Positions 19,608 through 28,789 of a DNA stretch of 49,079 bases are shown piece by piece; the stretch's first letter is position 1, and each line of letters begins with the position of its first letter. A program made the position numbers and the translations under genes. The DNA is from Chara braunii (lineage: Eukaryota > Streptophyta > Charophyceae > Charales > Characeae), in the NCBI GenBank assembly GCA_003427395.1, contig BFEA01000186.1, forward strand, positions 2,054,392-2,103,470. Direction: 5' to 3'. Under the pieces are notes generated by a model. It did not search any database and was not told where the DNA came from. It worked only from the letters and a program-made list of their open reading frames with translations.

Positions 19608-19689
19608 AAATTGCTCAACCCCGCTGACATTTGCTATTGACACACTAATTGCGAACTTGAATTTGACGGATGGGCGGGCGGGCGGGCGG

Positions 19690-20105
19690 GAGACCAAACC
19701 AGTTTCCCTGTTGCAGCCGAGACGGCCACAAGCCTGTTCTTTTTGGCCCATGATCGAAGAAACCACAATCTTGCTTCGAGCCAGCCCGGCCCAGCTTTCG
19801 ACTGAACTTTGTTTCGCCAGTCCACCGTGATCATATGCCTGAGCATTGTCTTCATCCCACTTTTCAATGCCGGATCAGAGTAGTACTTCCCCTGGAACAG
19901 GATCGAGTCCCTTTCCTTCCAGATCCACCAGATGACCAACGAGCGAATTGCAGTTGCGACGTAGCCCCATCCCTTCCCGCTTGTCAAGGGTTGTTTGAGC
20001 TGACCTGTCACTGCCCATTCCAAGTCCCATTCTACCTCCTCTGGTCCTCCTATCACCTTCCAATGGTAGGCCCACCACCTCCAAATAGGAAAAGAAAGAG
20101 GGCAA
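19690..20105 (-). pseudogene. LINE 3' fragment (element C): ORF2 C terminus
   Basis: The minus frame reads FPIWRWWAYHWKV, EWDLEWAVTGQLKQ, GWGYVATAIRSLVIWWIWKE, RDSILFQGKYYSD, MLRHMITVDWRNKV, LWFLRSWAKKNRLVAVSA. It aligns along its length with the C terminus of LINE A (RLWTWWTIQ ... GRGYVAQTIRSILLWVIWKD ... TMIKVDWIRK ... HWFLVTWARDNQVAAIS). It is opposite in orientation to LINE A and better preserved, open for 140 codons. Its 5' side runs into the assembly gap at 20186, so more of the element may lie in the gap. Confidence 0.75.
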
Positions 20106-20185
20106 GGGAGGGTTTTTTCACACTACAATTCGGGATGGAATTCCGGCCAGATGGATGGAGGTTGGTACGCCCTGTGACTGCAAAA

Positions 20186-20351
20186 NNNNNNNNNNNNNNN
20201 NNNNNNNNNNNNNNNNNNNNNNNNNNNNNNNNNNNNNNNNNNNNNNNNNNNNNNNNNNNNNNNNNNNNNNNNNNNNNNNNNNNNNNNNNNNNNNNNNNNN
20301 NNNNNNNNNNNNNNNNNNNNNNNNNNNNNNNNNNNNNNNNNNNNNNNNNNN
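20186..20351. other. assembly gap (166 N)
   Basis: Unsequenced. Any open frame drawn through it is meaningless. Confidence 1.
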
Positions 20352-21030
20352 CCCGTACTGTCGTGTGAGTAGGCCCAGGGCCTTTCTCAACTGAAATTTG
20401 CCCAAGGGCTTCGCTCCACCAGAATCTGGCCGCAATTACGGCCAGACCTGTAGGTTCCGCAAGTACAGCCACATTGTTGAGCAAAAAAAAAAAAAAAAAG
20501 TCCTAGTGTGAGTATGCTTACCACACCGTTTTTTTTTTCCGAATCGGATCCCCAGCTGTCCGTCATCCCACATTGATCCCACACATATCAAACTACCGCT
20601 GAAAATCGGGAGGGGTTTTATTTTTTATTTTTTTGGGAGGGGTTATTCTGCCTGCGCTGGCATGAGGCGTTTCTGTCCCCTCACGCGCCACTGCTACAGC
20701 GAAGCAGGGAGGGGAGAGCGGTGGAGCAGGGGGGGGAGAGAGGTAAGGAGAGGTGGAGAGCATTCGGTTGCGTATTGCCTGCCCCCGTTACACTTTCGTC
20801 CACGCCTATTCGCCTTGCCAGCCTGCCTGCCAGTCTGTCTGACCATTTGTTTGATCAATTTACGATTATATTATTAAAAACTAAATAAATCTAAATACTT
20901 TATACACCTACGCATATATGCATAGAATACCTTCCTCCTGTAAAAAAAAAAAAAAAAAGAATACCTTCCTCCGCAGGCCGGGAAACAGCCAAAAAGAGCT
21001 TGAGTCGTCTCCGTGACGGTGTCCTAGGGC
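20352..21030. other. unrecognised sequence with short duplications
   Basis: No gene. GAATACCTTCCTCC occurs twice (20926 and 20960) on either side of an A run, and A/T runs are frequent. On minus, near 20440-20487, LNNVAVLA resembles LLNNVAVLA beside Penelope-like fragment C at 42.98 kb, and about 20 bases match with two differences. This may be chance. Confidence 0.25.
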
Positions 21031-21146
21031 CTCGCCACACCACTCCCGAATTGTGAAAACGACAAAAACGTGGCGGGCGCATCTGGCCATGTTCTCGCGG
21101 GAAGTTCATTCTCATTTTGCACATTTCGAGAGCGGTGTGGCGATGC
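21031..21146. mobile_element. small MITE, copy 2
   Basis: About 115 bp with inverted ends. CCTCGCCACACCACTCCCGA at the left and TCGAGAGCGGTGTGGCGATG at the right are complementary apart from a few positions. The interior (CATTCTCATTTTGCACATTT near the right end) is shared with copies at 19.4 and 30.8 kb. The family has no coding capacity. A target duplication is not obvious. Confidence 0.55.
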
Positions 21147-21294
21147 CGACCGGATGCCCAAGGGCAGTCCAGCTGGACTCGGCGGCAGCACTTGGCTCAC
21201 CTGCCTGTTCCAGCTAGGCTGAATTCTCCTTCTCCCGCTGTCATGTCGGATTGCGACGCTGCCCCTACCCGCAGACAGACAAGCCCAAGACATT

Positions 21295-21954
21295 CGGTTA
21301 GGACCTCGCCACACCACTGTCGATGTCGAAAGGCGAAAAAAAAGTCGACGGCTGTCATAATAAATTCGACAGCCTCCCTTCGACAGTTTGCCCGCCTTTC
21401 GCCACACAGCACTGTAGAGTGGACGCACTTGTGAATGCAAGATGGGAAAAGACCAACACGCGTGAGGGTAAGACAAACATTTAGTCCATCCCAACCTCAC
21501 GCCCACTCACCAAATTTCGAAGAGAAGCCCATGGAGTGGAGCAGCCGAGGACTGTCGAAAGCTTCGGAGTGGCAGGCTGGGTGGGGATTCAACAACTTAG
21601 AGGCTCGCCACACAGGCTGTCGAAACTTGACAGGTGTCAGAAAAAAATAGAAAGTCGGTGGTCGACAGAGGGGCAAGGTTTTTGGTCATGGCCAGGCGGA
21701 CGGGTTTCACGGAAGTTGACGGAACAGTCCCTGACAACGCAAATTCGAACGCAATTTTCGAAAGGTCGGCGGGGCACTGTCGAATTTCCGTCACCTGCAG
21801 GTGGGAGGAAACGGTTGCTGGAGGGTGGCTGTCGAAAGTACCATTCTGACACCTGTCGAAAGTTTTTTGAGCTGCAATTCTTCGAAAGTCTGTGGCGATG
21901 CAAAATTGTCGAAAACCGGGTTTTCGACAGCCTGTGTTGCGAGCCTCTTACTTT
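21295..21954. repeat. TGTCGAAA-rich dispersed repeat, copy 1
   Basis: The octamer TGTCGAAA, its close variants and its inverse TTTCGACA occur about ten times between 21300 and 21930. Several stand next to CTCGCCACACCACTGTCGA-like words (21303, 21605) and a GTGTGGCGAT-like inverse (21890). Positions about 21300-21600 match 23163-23345 collinearly (TGAGGGTAAGACAAACAT, CGAAGAGAAG, GCAGCCGAGGACTGTCG, GGGGATTCAACAACTT). Repeated short motifs near an element end are typical of DNA transposon subterminal regions. The SINE at 21955 is inserted into this region. Confidence 0.55.
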
Positions 21955-22441
21955 TTTTTTTACTTTTTTTTTTTTAAAGGCTAATTCTTTAAGCCCAACC
22001 AATTCAAGTACCTGTCAAATCTGGACAGGACGGCCTTTCAGGCCTTTTTTATTGTCATTATAGTATTACGGGGAACCCCGTAGCAGCCACATCCGTGCTC
22101 AAGCGTCCAACGAGGGAACATGCGGGAGCTGCACCCACCAACAGGTGCGATACCTGCTACAGCAGGTGGGCGATACCGGCCAGGGGTCAGCCGGTAGCAT
22201 CAGGACCGAGCTTCTTCGATGGGCCAGTCACTGTGCCTCCCCTCCGGTCCCCTCCCCCTATGAACATCAGCAGTCTCTGCTCAATGCCACTCGGTGGGAC
22301 CAACGGCATATCTCTAGGTGGCGGGCGCCAAGCTTGCCCAGGAAGGTACATGAGGCCAATGGGAATTGAACCCAAGACCTCCTGAATGCCACTTGTGTGC
22401 CTTACCAACTGAGCTAGGCCGCTGATTGAGCCTCTTACTTT
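21941..22441 (-). mobile_element. complete tRNA-derived SINE with 14-bp target duplication
   Basis: The body is 21955-22427, read on minus. It begins AATCAGCGGCCTAGCTCAGT. The A box TAGCTCAGTTGG is at 22405-22416 and the B box GGTTCAATTCC at 22362-22372, with tRNA spacing. A unique ~300-bp body follows, with hairpin TACGGGGTTCCCCGTA near 22066-22081 and then CTATAATGACAATAAAAAA. A tail with a 14-base A run, GT and a further A run follows. The 14-bp duplication GAGCCTCTTACTTT flanks it at 21941-21954 and 22428-22441. It has no coding capacity and would have used a LINE in trans. The perfect duplication implies a fairly recent insertion. Confidence 0.85.
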
Positions 22442-22543
22442 GGACAGACAAGAGGTGTAGAGAAGCATTCTCTGACAACTTGGGAATTTTCTGAATTCGG
22501 TCTTATGAAGTGGGGAATGGGCAGCCTTCTGGATTCGGAAGGC

Positions 22544-23100
22544 TAAGGCTCGGACCCCACCGCTCAGCGGCTGGAAAAGTTTTGGCATGGAAGGGCGTTT
22601 TCGGACCCCACCGGGCCGCCAGGAAGTTTTCCAGAGGTCTGGCGACGTCGATTTCAGACCGCACCGCCGTTTCCAAAACACCGCCAGCCGTGCTTCTACA
22701 TGGCTGGCGGATGGAAAAGTGTCCGCCCGCGGCTGGCACTCTTTTCCAAAACGCCCTCCAACAGGGTAGGGAGGGCAAAGTGCCAGCTGTTGGCATGGGG
22801 GACCTGCAAAGTTCGTGTTCCCACGGGAGGCAGCAGCCAATACCGATGAAGAGTGCCACAAAAAAAAAAAAAAAAAAAAAAGGAAAAAGAACAAAACAAA
22901 CGAGTGCCAACGGACACAGGCAACCATTGGCTCGCGGTGGGGTCCCGAAAAAAGTACTTTCCGAACGGTTTATCAAGAGCAATTGGTCCTCGGCGGTGGG
23001 GTCCCGAAAAAAGTACTTTCCGACTTTCCCAAATGACTTGCCCGGTTTTCGTGGCCACACGTCCTTTCCAGCCGCCGGCTGGTGGGGTCCAAGCCTAAGG
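22544..23100. mobile_element. foldback-type nonautonomous element
   Basis: The left end AGGCTCGGACCCCACCGCTC (22546 on) and the inverse of the right end, AGGCTTGGACCCCACCAGCC (to about 23096), match over ~34 bp. Both continue into GCGGCTGGAAA. The left half repeats a GGACCCCACCG word three times (22553, 22603, 22657 diverged). The right half repeats its inverse GGTGGGGTCC three times (22937, 22997, 23080), including a perfect ~31-bp direct repeat starting GCGGTGGGGTCCCG with a 60-bp period. The middle has a 21-base A run. No protein is encoded; the 246- and 231-codon frames here are by-products. Confidence 0.65.
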
Positions 23101-23162
23101 GCCAGAAGTTGCGAAATGCATTGAATTTCCTCATAGTACCTAGAAATGCATTCCTCATATAG

Positions 23163-23375
23163 GGGCTCGCTACACCACTGTCGAAAGGCAAAAAACAAAT
23201 TGACGGCTGTCAGAATAAATTTGACAGCCTAACACGCCTGAGGGTACGACAAACATTAGTCCATCTCGACCTCACGCCAACTCACCAAATTTTCGAAGAG
23301 AAGTTGATGGCGCAGCCGAGGACTGTCGGAAGCATCGGAGTAGCAGGCTGGGGATTCAACAACTTTCGACACGAG
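23163..23375. repeat. TGTCGAAA-rich dispersed repeat, copy 2
   Basis: Collinear with about 21300-21600. CTCGCTACACCACTGTCGAA is followed by AATTGACGGCTGTCAGAATA, GAGGGTACGACAAACATTAG, GCAGCCGAGGACTGTCGGAA and GGGGATTCAACAACTTTCG. It is shorter and lacks several of the octamers. The two copies bracket the SINE and the foldback element. Confidence 0.6.
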
Positions 23376-23990
23376 GTGTCGAGAAGCATTCCGTAATGTC
23401 AAAGCGCAGGGTGGGGGAGAGGCGTGCGGCCAGTGCGGAGCGCTCTGTCGATGCACTATCGGTTCGAGAGAACCGGTTCTGCTGGTCACCACCCCGGTAC
23501 GCTGCTGGGAGAAGTGACTATCGTCAACCATTCCGCCGGGCCATCGCCAGGCCAACTCAAGTCGTCGTCATTGACGGGACGGGAGGGCACGAGGAGACAA
23601 GTCAGCGGGTCAGATATGAACTACGCCACCGACATTAAAGTGTTCTATGAGGACCACGACATGGCGCACGGTGCCCTGTCCTGATGATGCCCTGTCCAGA
23701 TGAGTTCAAAGAGCACAGACCTTTCCTGTTCTTTGTTAGGGCAGGATATTGCTGATCTTCTCGCGGTTGTCATTTCGTCGGGTTGGGGTTGAGAAGTTCG
23801 ATGCGCCAAATACACCAGGTATATCTTTCATCTTCTTTGTCTATTCTGGCTGCCAGTTTCCGATTCCTAGCCCTACCAATTCCTTGTCCTCACCGGACCC
23901 TGCCCCATCCTCATCAACCTACTACTGCACCCTACTGACCTCGATTCCAAGATCCGCATACCTGTCCACTCACCGCCCTGCCTATCTAAG
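23376..23990. other. unrecognised sequence before LINE B
   Basis: No gene recognised; open frames of 80-119 codons lack motifs. The part from about 23750 is probably the 5' UTR or upstream region of LINE B, because the ORF1-like reading begins near 23994. Confidence 0.3.
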
Positions 23991-24407
23991 GCAATGGCCT
24001 CACCCCCGGGTGCTATCTCGGGTGACCCACTACCGACCACTCATCAGCATGCATCATACCAACCAGCCATCTCGCCAGAGGATCTTCCCTGAGTACATGC
24101 CCTACTAGATAGTTGTTATGGTGAGTCAGACGGTCTTTTCCCGGAGTCCTCCTTCTCCCATGGACTCGGAGACATTGAAATAGTGCATGGGATAGGTTAT
24201 CTGAATTTGAACGAAGAGGTAGACACTGCCACAGTGGCTTGGATCAGAGAGTGAACAGTGATCTGTGTCTTTGAGACCCGTGCTCTCACGCTCTCAGTTT
24301 TGCAACGTGAGCAGTTCATCCGCATCTACGAAGATGCTTGGTATAAGGATCCCAACGTTAACCCTTCGCAGAAGCGCAACTGAACACACGGGGAGGGGCC
24401 GAATATT

Positions 24408-25292
24408 ATGTCCTACGTCGCCCGTTCCACCAGAATTGCCCAATGGCTCATCGCCAAAGGTCACGATTATATCCCCTTACGTCAAGGCCCGGTCAAAATA
24501 TCTTTCAAAGCATGCATGACGCAGCAGGAGCTAGATCGGCTCAAGGATTCGGAAGCAGCGGCTAACTTGAAGTTTTGCATTATTGCGCTCAGAGTCCCTC
24601 TGGGTGCCATGTTCTCGATGCGGGACGTTGTGGCACACCTCATGGGACCAATCATCCACGTTCATCCCCCCGATAGGAGAGACGACGAACCCCGCCTCGG
24701 TAATGTTAAGATAGATTGTGATCCACGGGTGAGAGACACATTTATGGAATGGATCGTGCTACTTCACCCCACTGGTCAACTGTTGCAAATCCAGTTCGCT
24801 AATCAGGAAACCATCTTCTGTCGAAAGTGCTTGTGGTCGTTTCATGGCAAGTTTGGCCAAGATTGCACATGTTTCAATGAACTAATGCCTCCGGACCGAC
24901 GAGGAAGAGGTCGTGGTAGAAGTGAGGGTAGGGGGTCGGGAGCCAGGACCAATGATACGAGTGGACGACACGTTGGCCCACCGTTTAGGCACTCGCAGCC
25001 CGCCCAACCCCCCCCTGCCCGGACCCAGCCTTTTGGCACGGCACCAAGGACTGTCGTGCCCCTGCTCCAACATCTCCCCCCCCCTTTCCGAATCACCCCC
25101 CTCCTCCCCTTCCCCTCCGAATTGCACCTCAACCCATCCGGCCACCTGATTCGGCCCCATTTTTCCCTAATCCTACCTCCTAAGCTTTTCGTGCTCCGGC
25201 ACCACTTGGGCCCCAGCCTTGGTTACACAACCAGTATCCTCCGCAGCCCTGCCTCCAAACACACCACCCCCTCCCGCCCCTTGCACCGTTGA
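24408..25292 (+). pseudogene. LINE ORF1 protein, DUF4283-like with zinc-knuckle-like motif
   Basis: 294 open codons from ATG at 24408. Residues ~15-150 (GHDYIPLRQGPVKISFKACM, LKFCIIALRVPLGAMFSMRD, PRLGNVKIDCDPRVRD) resemble the DUF4283 region of plant LINE ORF1. About residues 135-170 (FANQETIFCRKCLWSFHGKF, GQDC) look like the Cys-Cys-His-Cys knuckle that follows it, spaced C-X2-C-X5-H-X5-C. Then come an RGRGRGRSEGRGSG basic patch and a proline-rich tail. Such proteins bind LINE RNA. Upstream frames with stops suggest the N terminus is lost from this frame. Function is inferred from architecture. Confidence 0.6.
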
Positions 25293-25465
25293 TTCCCCCC
25301 CCGACTGCCCCACGACCCGAATTCCCTCTCCTACAACATTGACCTTCCCCCCTCCCGTTCTTACCACCACCCACCCCACCAACGACTACCTTTCATCGCT
25401 CCCCCCCACTTGTCTCCATAACCAGAGTGTCGGCACCTCTGTCATTCCACCTAACGTTCCCAAAC

Positions 25466-25503
25466 CTGTCTCTTATACACATCTAGATGTGTATAAGAGA
25501 CAG
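25466..25503. other. Nextera mate-pair junction adapter contamination
   Basis: CTGTCTCTTATACACATCT (25466-25484) is followed directly by AGATGTGTATAAGAGACAG (25485-25503), as at 6163. Translated through, it gives the well-known contaminant peptide SYTHLDVYKRQ. It splits the LINE ORF1 tail. Confidence 0.97.
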
Positions 25504-25691
25504 AAACTCTACAGCACCATCACAGGGGATAGTTTCATATCTCCCCACTGCAGCTACTACGGTGACCTCTGTTCCAGCCCCCGGCACCTCTGTCATTCCA
25601 CCTAACGTTCCCAAACTCTACAGCACCATCACAGGGGATAGTTTCATATCTCCCCACTGCAGCTACTACGGTGACCTCTGTTCCAGCCCCC
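25504..25691 (+). repeat. duplicated segment beside adapter, probably an assembly artefact
   Basis: The sequence AAACTCTACAGCACC..CCAGCCCCC (25504-25582) recurs at 25615-25691. GGCACCTCTGTCATTCC..CCCAAAC, which precedes the adapter (25431-25465), recurs at 25583-25618. The true sequence is most simply 25431-25465 joined to the second copy. The ~150-bp excess should not be counted as a tandem repeat of the LINE. Confidence 0.8.
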
Positions 25692-26289
25692 ACCAACGCT
25701 CTACCCCCTCAACCACTGCAAACCCTGTTCAACAAGGCCCCATCCCCCGTCCCCTCACGATCAACACACACCCTGAACCTGACCCCCTTCTTCTTTCTTC
25801 CTCCTATATACCCTCCCTCGTTCCCCAATTGCACGGCCCAAAATCCTCTCACTCCCAACCCAGGCAGAGCCAACTACGAGAAGACAACTTGGACGATGTA
25901 ATAATGAGGGACCCAAAACTACTGATGCACTCTCCGTTCAAGCAACGTAAGATAATGAAGAAGGCAAAGGTCGATTCACAAAGTACACGCCAATTTTTTC
26001 TTTGTTCCCAGTGGATCCGGGGTGGAAGGAATGGCAGCAGGTCCTAGTTCCCTCGGAGCAGGATAACAAATGCAAGTGTCTGAGTCACACCCTCAATCTC
26101 CGAACAACAGACTGACAGCCACAATACGCCACCAGACAGTGCTGCTTTTGTTCACCCTCACCCCCCAAGGTACAAAGTTTATGGCGAAGAAAATGGATCA
26201 AGAGGTGTTGGCGATCCCCACTGTGGCGGTGGATTCTTCCCCCAGTGTCTAGTAGAGTAGTGTAGGTGGGGCATGGTGTAAAAGATAAA

Positions 26290-27180
26290 CTAGTATTACC
26301 GCGAGTTTTTGTTGCCAGCTATAATAGGAACAAAAGACCTGCAAACTTTGAAACATGAGTTTCCCGTCCACCGCATACCTTTGTTTTTTGTGCAACGCAA
26401 TGGACCCAAGTTTGTCGTTGTTCTCGAAAATCGTCAAAACGCAACCCAAAAAAATTCAGTTGCTAGCCTCATTTGTTTGCTCCAAGCTCAACTTTCTGTC
26501 ATAACAGGCGTTAAACTTATCAATCAGAGACGATCTATAAGAAACAAAAGTCTAATCATCCTTTATGTGGAATATAAATACATAAACATCGTCTATCAGA
26601 CGAAAACCATGAAAATGGCTCACAACAGTCCCCAGAAATGACATAAACACAAACTTATTACATGCGCAAAGAAGACAAGCAATCGTCAAACTATAGCACT
26701 TTCCCATAGGGATGCGAACTACCTGCTGCAACAATTACCCGACCACCACCATCTATGTATTATCGAGTTCAAAGTTTACAAAGTTTATCAAAAACTTAAC
26801 TAAAATATGAATTCATCCTTCCTCATTCCTTCCTTTAACCAATCGCTTGCTTACTTCTAAAACACACAACAATCCATCACACCCCTTCCGCTGCCCAATA
26901 ATATACGACCCACTCATCAACTTTCAAAATCGATGCATGTGGAAGGTTAGAAAGCATTTATTTTATATCAAATGATGCATCAACCAAATTCGAGTTTGAT
27001 TTCTCCGATAGACACCACAACAAATGATTGACCACATACGCAACATGCTTGCTGTCAGCAATCGCACACTCAGAGTAGGAAGGGCAAATGGGTCGTCATC
27101 GTATAATGTTTTAATGCTTAGTAATACCGTACACAATGAGGCTTCCGAGAATTCCTTTTGTCTACAATTTTTCAACCTTT
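26290..27180 (-). pseudogene. Penelope-like reverse transcriptase (element B), heavily shifted
   Basis: Read on minus from 27180. GSLIVYGITKH is followed by a stop, then RPICPSYSECAIADSKHVAY and CLSEKSNSNLVDASFDIK, matching element A residues 155-240 with the stretch around CSTDDLLGVIKEVNKG deleted. Next, near 26734-26552, come LLQQVVRIPMGK, IACLLCACNKFVFMSFLG and FRLIDDVYVFI (motifs B and C, both Asp kept). The C-terminal part (26449-26249: IALHKKQRYAVDGKLMF, YYSWQQKLAVIL) aligns with element A's PSLKKQKEVTNGKSVLQ and SRRQQKMNVIGSFL. No protein could be made. Confidence 0.65.
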
Positions 27181-27658
27181 TGTAAGTCTCTCAGGTGAAA
27201 ATCCTTTCTACAACAATATAGCACATCCACCTTTGATTTAACGACTTTTGAAAATGATGAATGGTTGAGAAATAACTTAGAAAGCCAAAATCGATATACC
27301 GAACGATAACAAGTATATGAATCACCTAAGATTATAGTCCAGAAGGCAAAATACCAACCCATCAAGACGTCTTTGTTGTGCAACCAACCGATCAACAAAG
27401 CAAGCACCGTCAACACTTCTTACCACAGGTAGGAAAGAAAAAAAAACTTTTAGAATAGAAGCAGAACAGGAAGTGAGGACCGTCATAGGAATAAAAAAAC
27501 CAATGGATGCAACGTAAAAACATTAACCCAGATGAGAAGTCAGCCACCCTTCATCAATAGTGGGCAAAGCCCGTTCTACTTTAGAAGCCACAACAATTGC
27601 TGACAAAGAAAACCAAAGGAGTAAGCATAAGATTGTCGCATAATGTGTTTGGAAGTGC
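27181..27658 (-). other. interior of Penelope-like element B, no recognisable coding
   Basis: Lies between the N-terminal block and the RT part of element B. Element A has about 160 codons here. This copy has 84- and 68-codon frames with no clear match, so it is degraded or partly replaced. Confidence 0.35.
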
Positions 27659-27937
27659 TTATGATCTCGGGGACGAAAATGATTCACTAATACGGAAGGA
27701 GACATGACCATCAACCCTTGGAAACACAACGCCGCAACAATTATAAATTAAACCTCCCACCATTTTGTTTTTCCACACCATCCTCATTCTTTGTATAAGC
27801 ATCTTCTTCCATGAATCCACTATCATCAGTTGTGAAATTACCTCGATACAAACTAATCTAATCTTTGTCCTTAAAAATTCATTACAAACTACTTTGACTA
27901 CCACACGTTTCCTCATATGCACCTCGTACATACTCAT
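27659..27937 (-). pseudogene. Penelope-like element B, conserved N-terminal block
   Basis: EVHMRKRVVVKVVCNEFLRT, KIRLVCIEVISQLMIVDSWK, KMLIQRMRMVWKNKMVGGLI and YNCCGV align with element A (GIQVRKRVIVRMVYDDLLSK ... VMLVRRQRVVWTRNKIVGGI). VDGHVSFRISESFSSPRS matches VDGHVAFRLNDSCMFPS in a shifted frame of element A. The two elements therefore share an N-terminal domain upstream of RT. I do not recognise that domain. Confidence 0.6.
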
Positions 27938-28377
27938 AACGACCCTCGGTAAAATACATCAGATCTGCCCCCGAGACCGTTTCTCCCGACAACACGGAAC
28001 CGTAAAAAACATGAATATCAATCTATCAAAACTTCAATGATATAACTCACATCAAGTATACGGATTACTAAGCAAGGATACCAATGACTTTTCAAGTTCA
28101 ACTACTTTTAAAAAAATGAAACAATCTGCGCAAACAAAATCACGGTCTTACTTGTGAACCAACCTTCAGAGGAACGTAAGAGACCACGACCACACACGCA
28201 ATCGTACAATCATGGATATTGTCATCTTTGCACTTGTAAAAAATCCGCAATAAACTGAAAGATGTAAGTCTTATTGAATAGTAGAATTTTATTACCGTCT
28301 TGTTTTTACACTCAAATAAGAAAAAGTTTTTTATCCCCGCACTACGATACTTTCTACACCTTTCTTTATTTTTATAC

Positions 28378-28590
28378 GACAACTCGTATTCCATCTCGGT
28401 TTATCACATGTGTTGACATGGGGGAAAAAACTACGAATAAAAACTTTTCAATTTCTAGCAGAGTCGTATTCGAACATAAACAAAGAGGGACAACAACACA
28501 ACTAAAAGCTCCACATCCGAATTTATGTAACCAGCGATACAATTTCTCATTTCGCATCCCATTATCAACCAACGCAGCATCGCATGCTCG
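28378..28590 (-). pseudogene. GIY-YIG-like nuclease half-domain upstream of Penelope-like RT
   Basis: The minus frame ACDAALVDNGMRNEKLYRWL, HKFGCGAFSCVVVPLCLC, TTLLEIEKFLFVVFSPMST has the spacing of the second half of a GIY-YIG nuclease (R..H, then an LxxxE helix with the catalytic Glu, then a sP.N-like end). The GIY and YIG strands would lie upstream, where an AT microsatellite (28630-28737) now sits. An N-terminal GIY-YIG is known for the Chlamys-type Penelope-like elements of green algae and other eukaryotes. No motif is complete; this is a pattern-based inference. Confidence 0.4.
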
Positions 28591-28629
28591 ATAGTCGTGT
28601 TTTATTCAACGACAGTGCAAATTTTTTAA

Positions 28630-28737
28630 ACGTACTATATATAATATATATATATATAATATATATATAGTATATATATATAATTTATATATATATATAT
28701 ATAGTATATATATAATTTATATATATATATATAATAT
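28630..28737. repeat. (TA)n-rich microsatellite
   Basis: TATATA runs broken by AATATA and GTATA units. It separates the GIY-YIG-like fragment from the coiled-coil remnant to the right. Confidence 0.9.
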
Positions 28738-28789
28738 GTTTACACGAAGGCGAAATTAACGCATATGCAACCCATCTCTCCCCTCTATC

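Larger units (their letters stand above)
23990..26262 (+). mobile_element. LINE (plant L1 type), element B: ORF1 part only
   Basis: Coding remnants in several frames. MASPPGAISGDPLPTTHQ begins near 23994. GLGDIEIVHGIGYLNLNEEV and LQREQFIRIYEDAWYKDP precede the ORF1 core at 24408. A long P/T/S-rich tail and the TPQGTKFMAK block (26160-26219) complete the element. It stops near 26262, before any endonuclease, where Penelope-like element B begins. It complements LINE A, which has the end of ORF1 and ORF2. A false adapter duplication lies inside at 25466-25691. Confidence 0.7.

Noticed and set aside
19835-20484. Frames spanning the N gap
   Set aside because: Sequence in the gap is unknown, so joining the two sides is unjustified. 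Only the minus LINE fragment left of the gap is accepted.
22330-22427. A functional tRNA gene
   Set aside because: A and B boxes are perfect, but the acceptor and anticodon stems pair poorly and the sequence continues into a SINE with an A tail and target duplication.
22187-23198. 246- and 231-codon minus frames
   Set aside because: They span the SINE and the foldback element and contain FFFFFFF from an A run; no homology.
25583-25691. A genuine tandem repeat in the LINE ORF1 tail
   Set aside because: It begins at a mate-pair adapter, and the copies are identical to the sequence expected from joining two reads of one locus.
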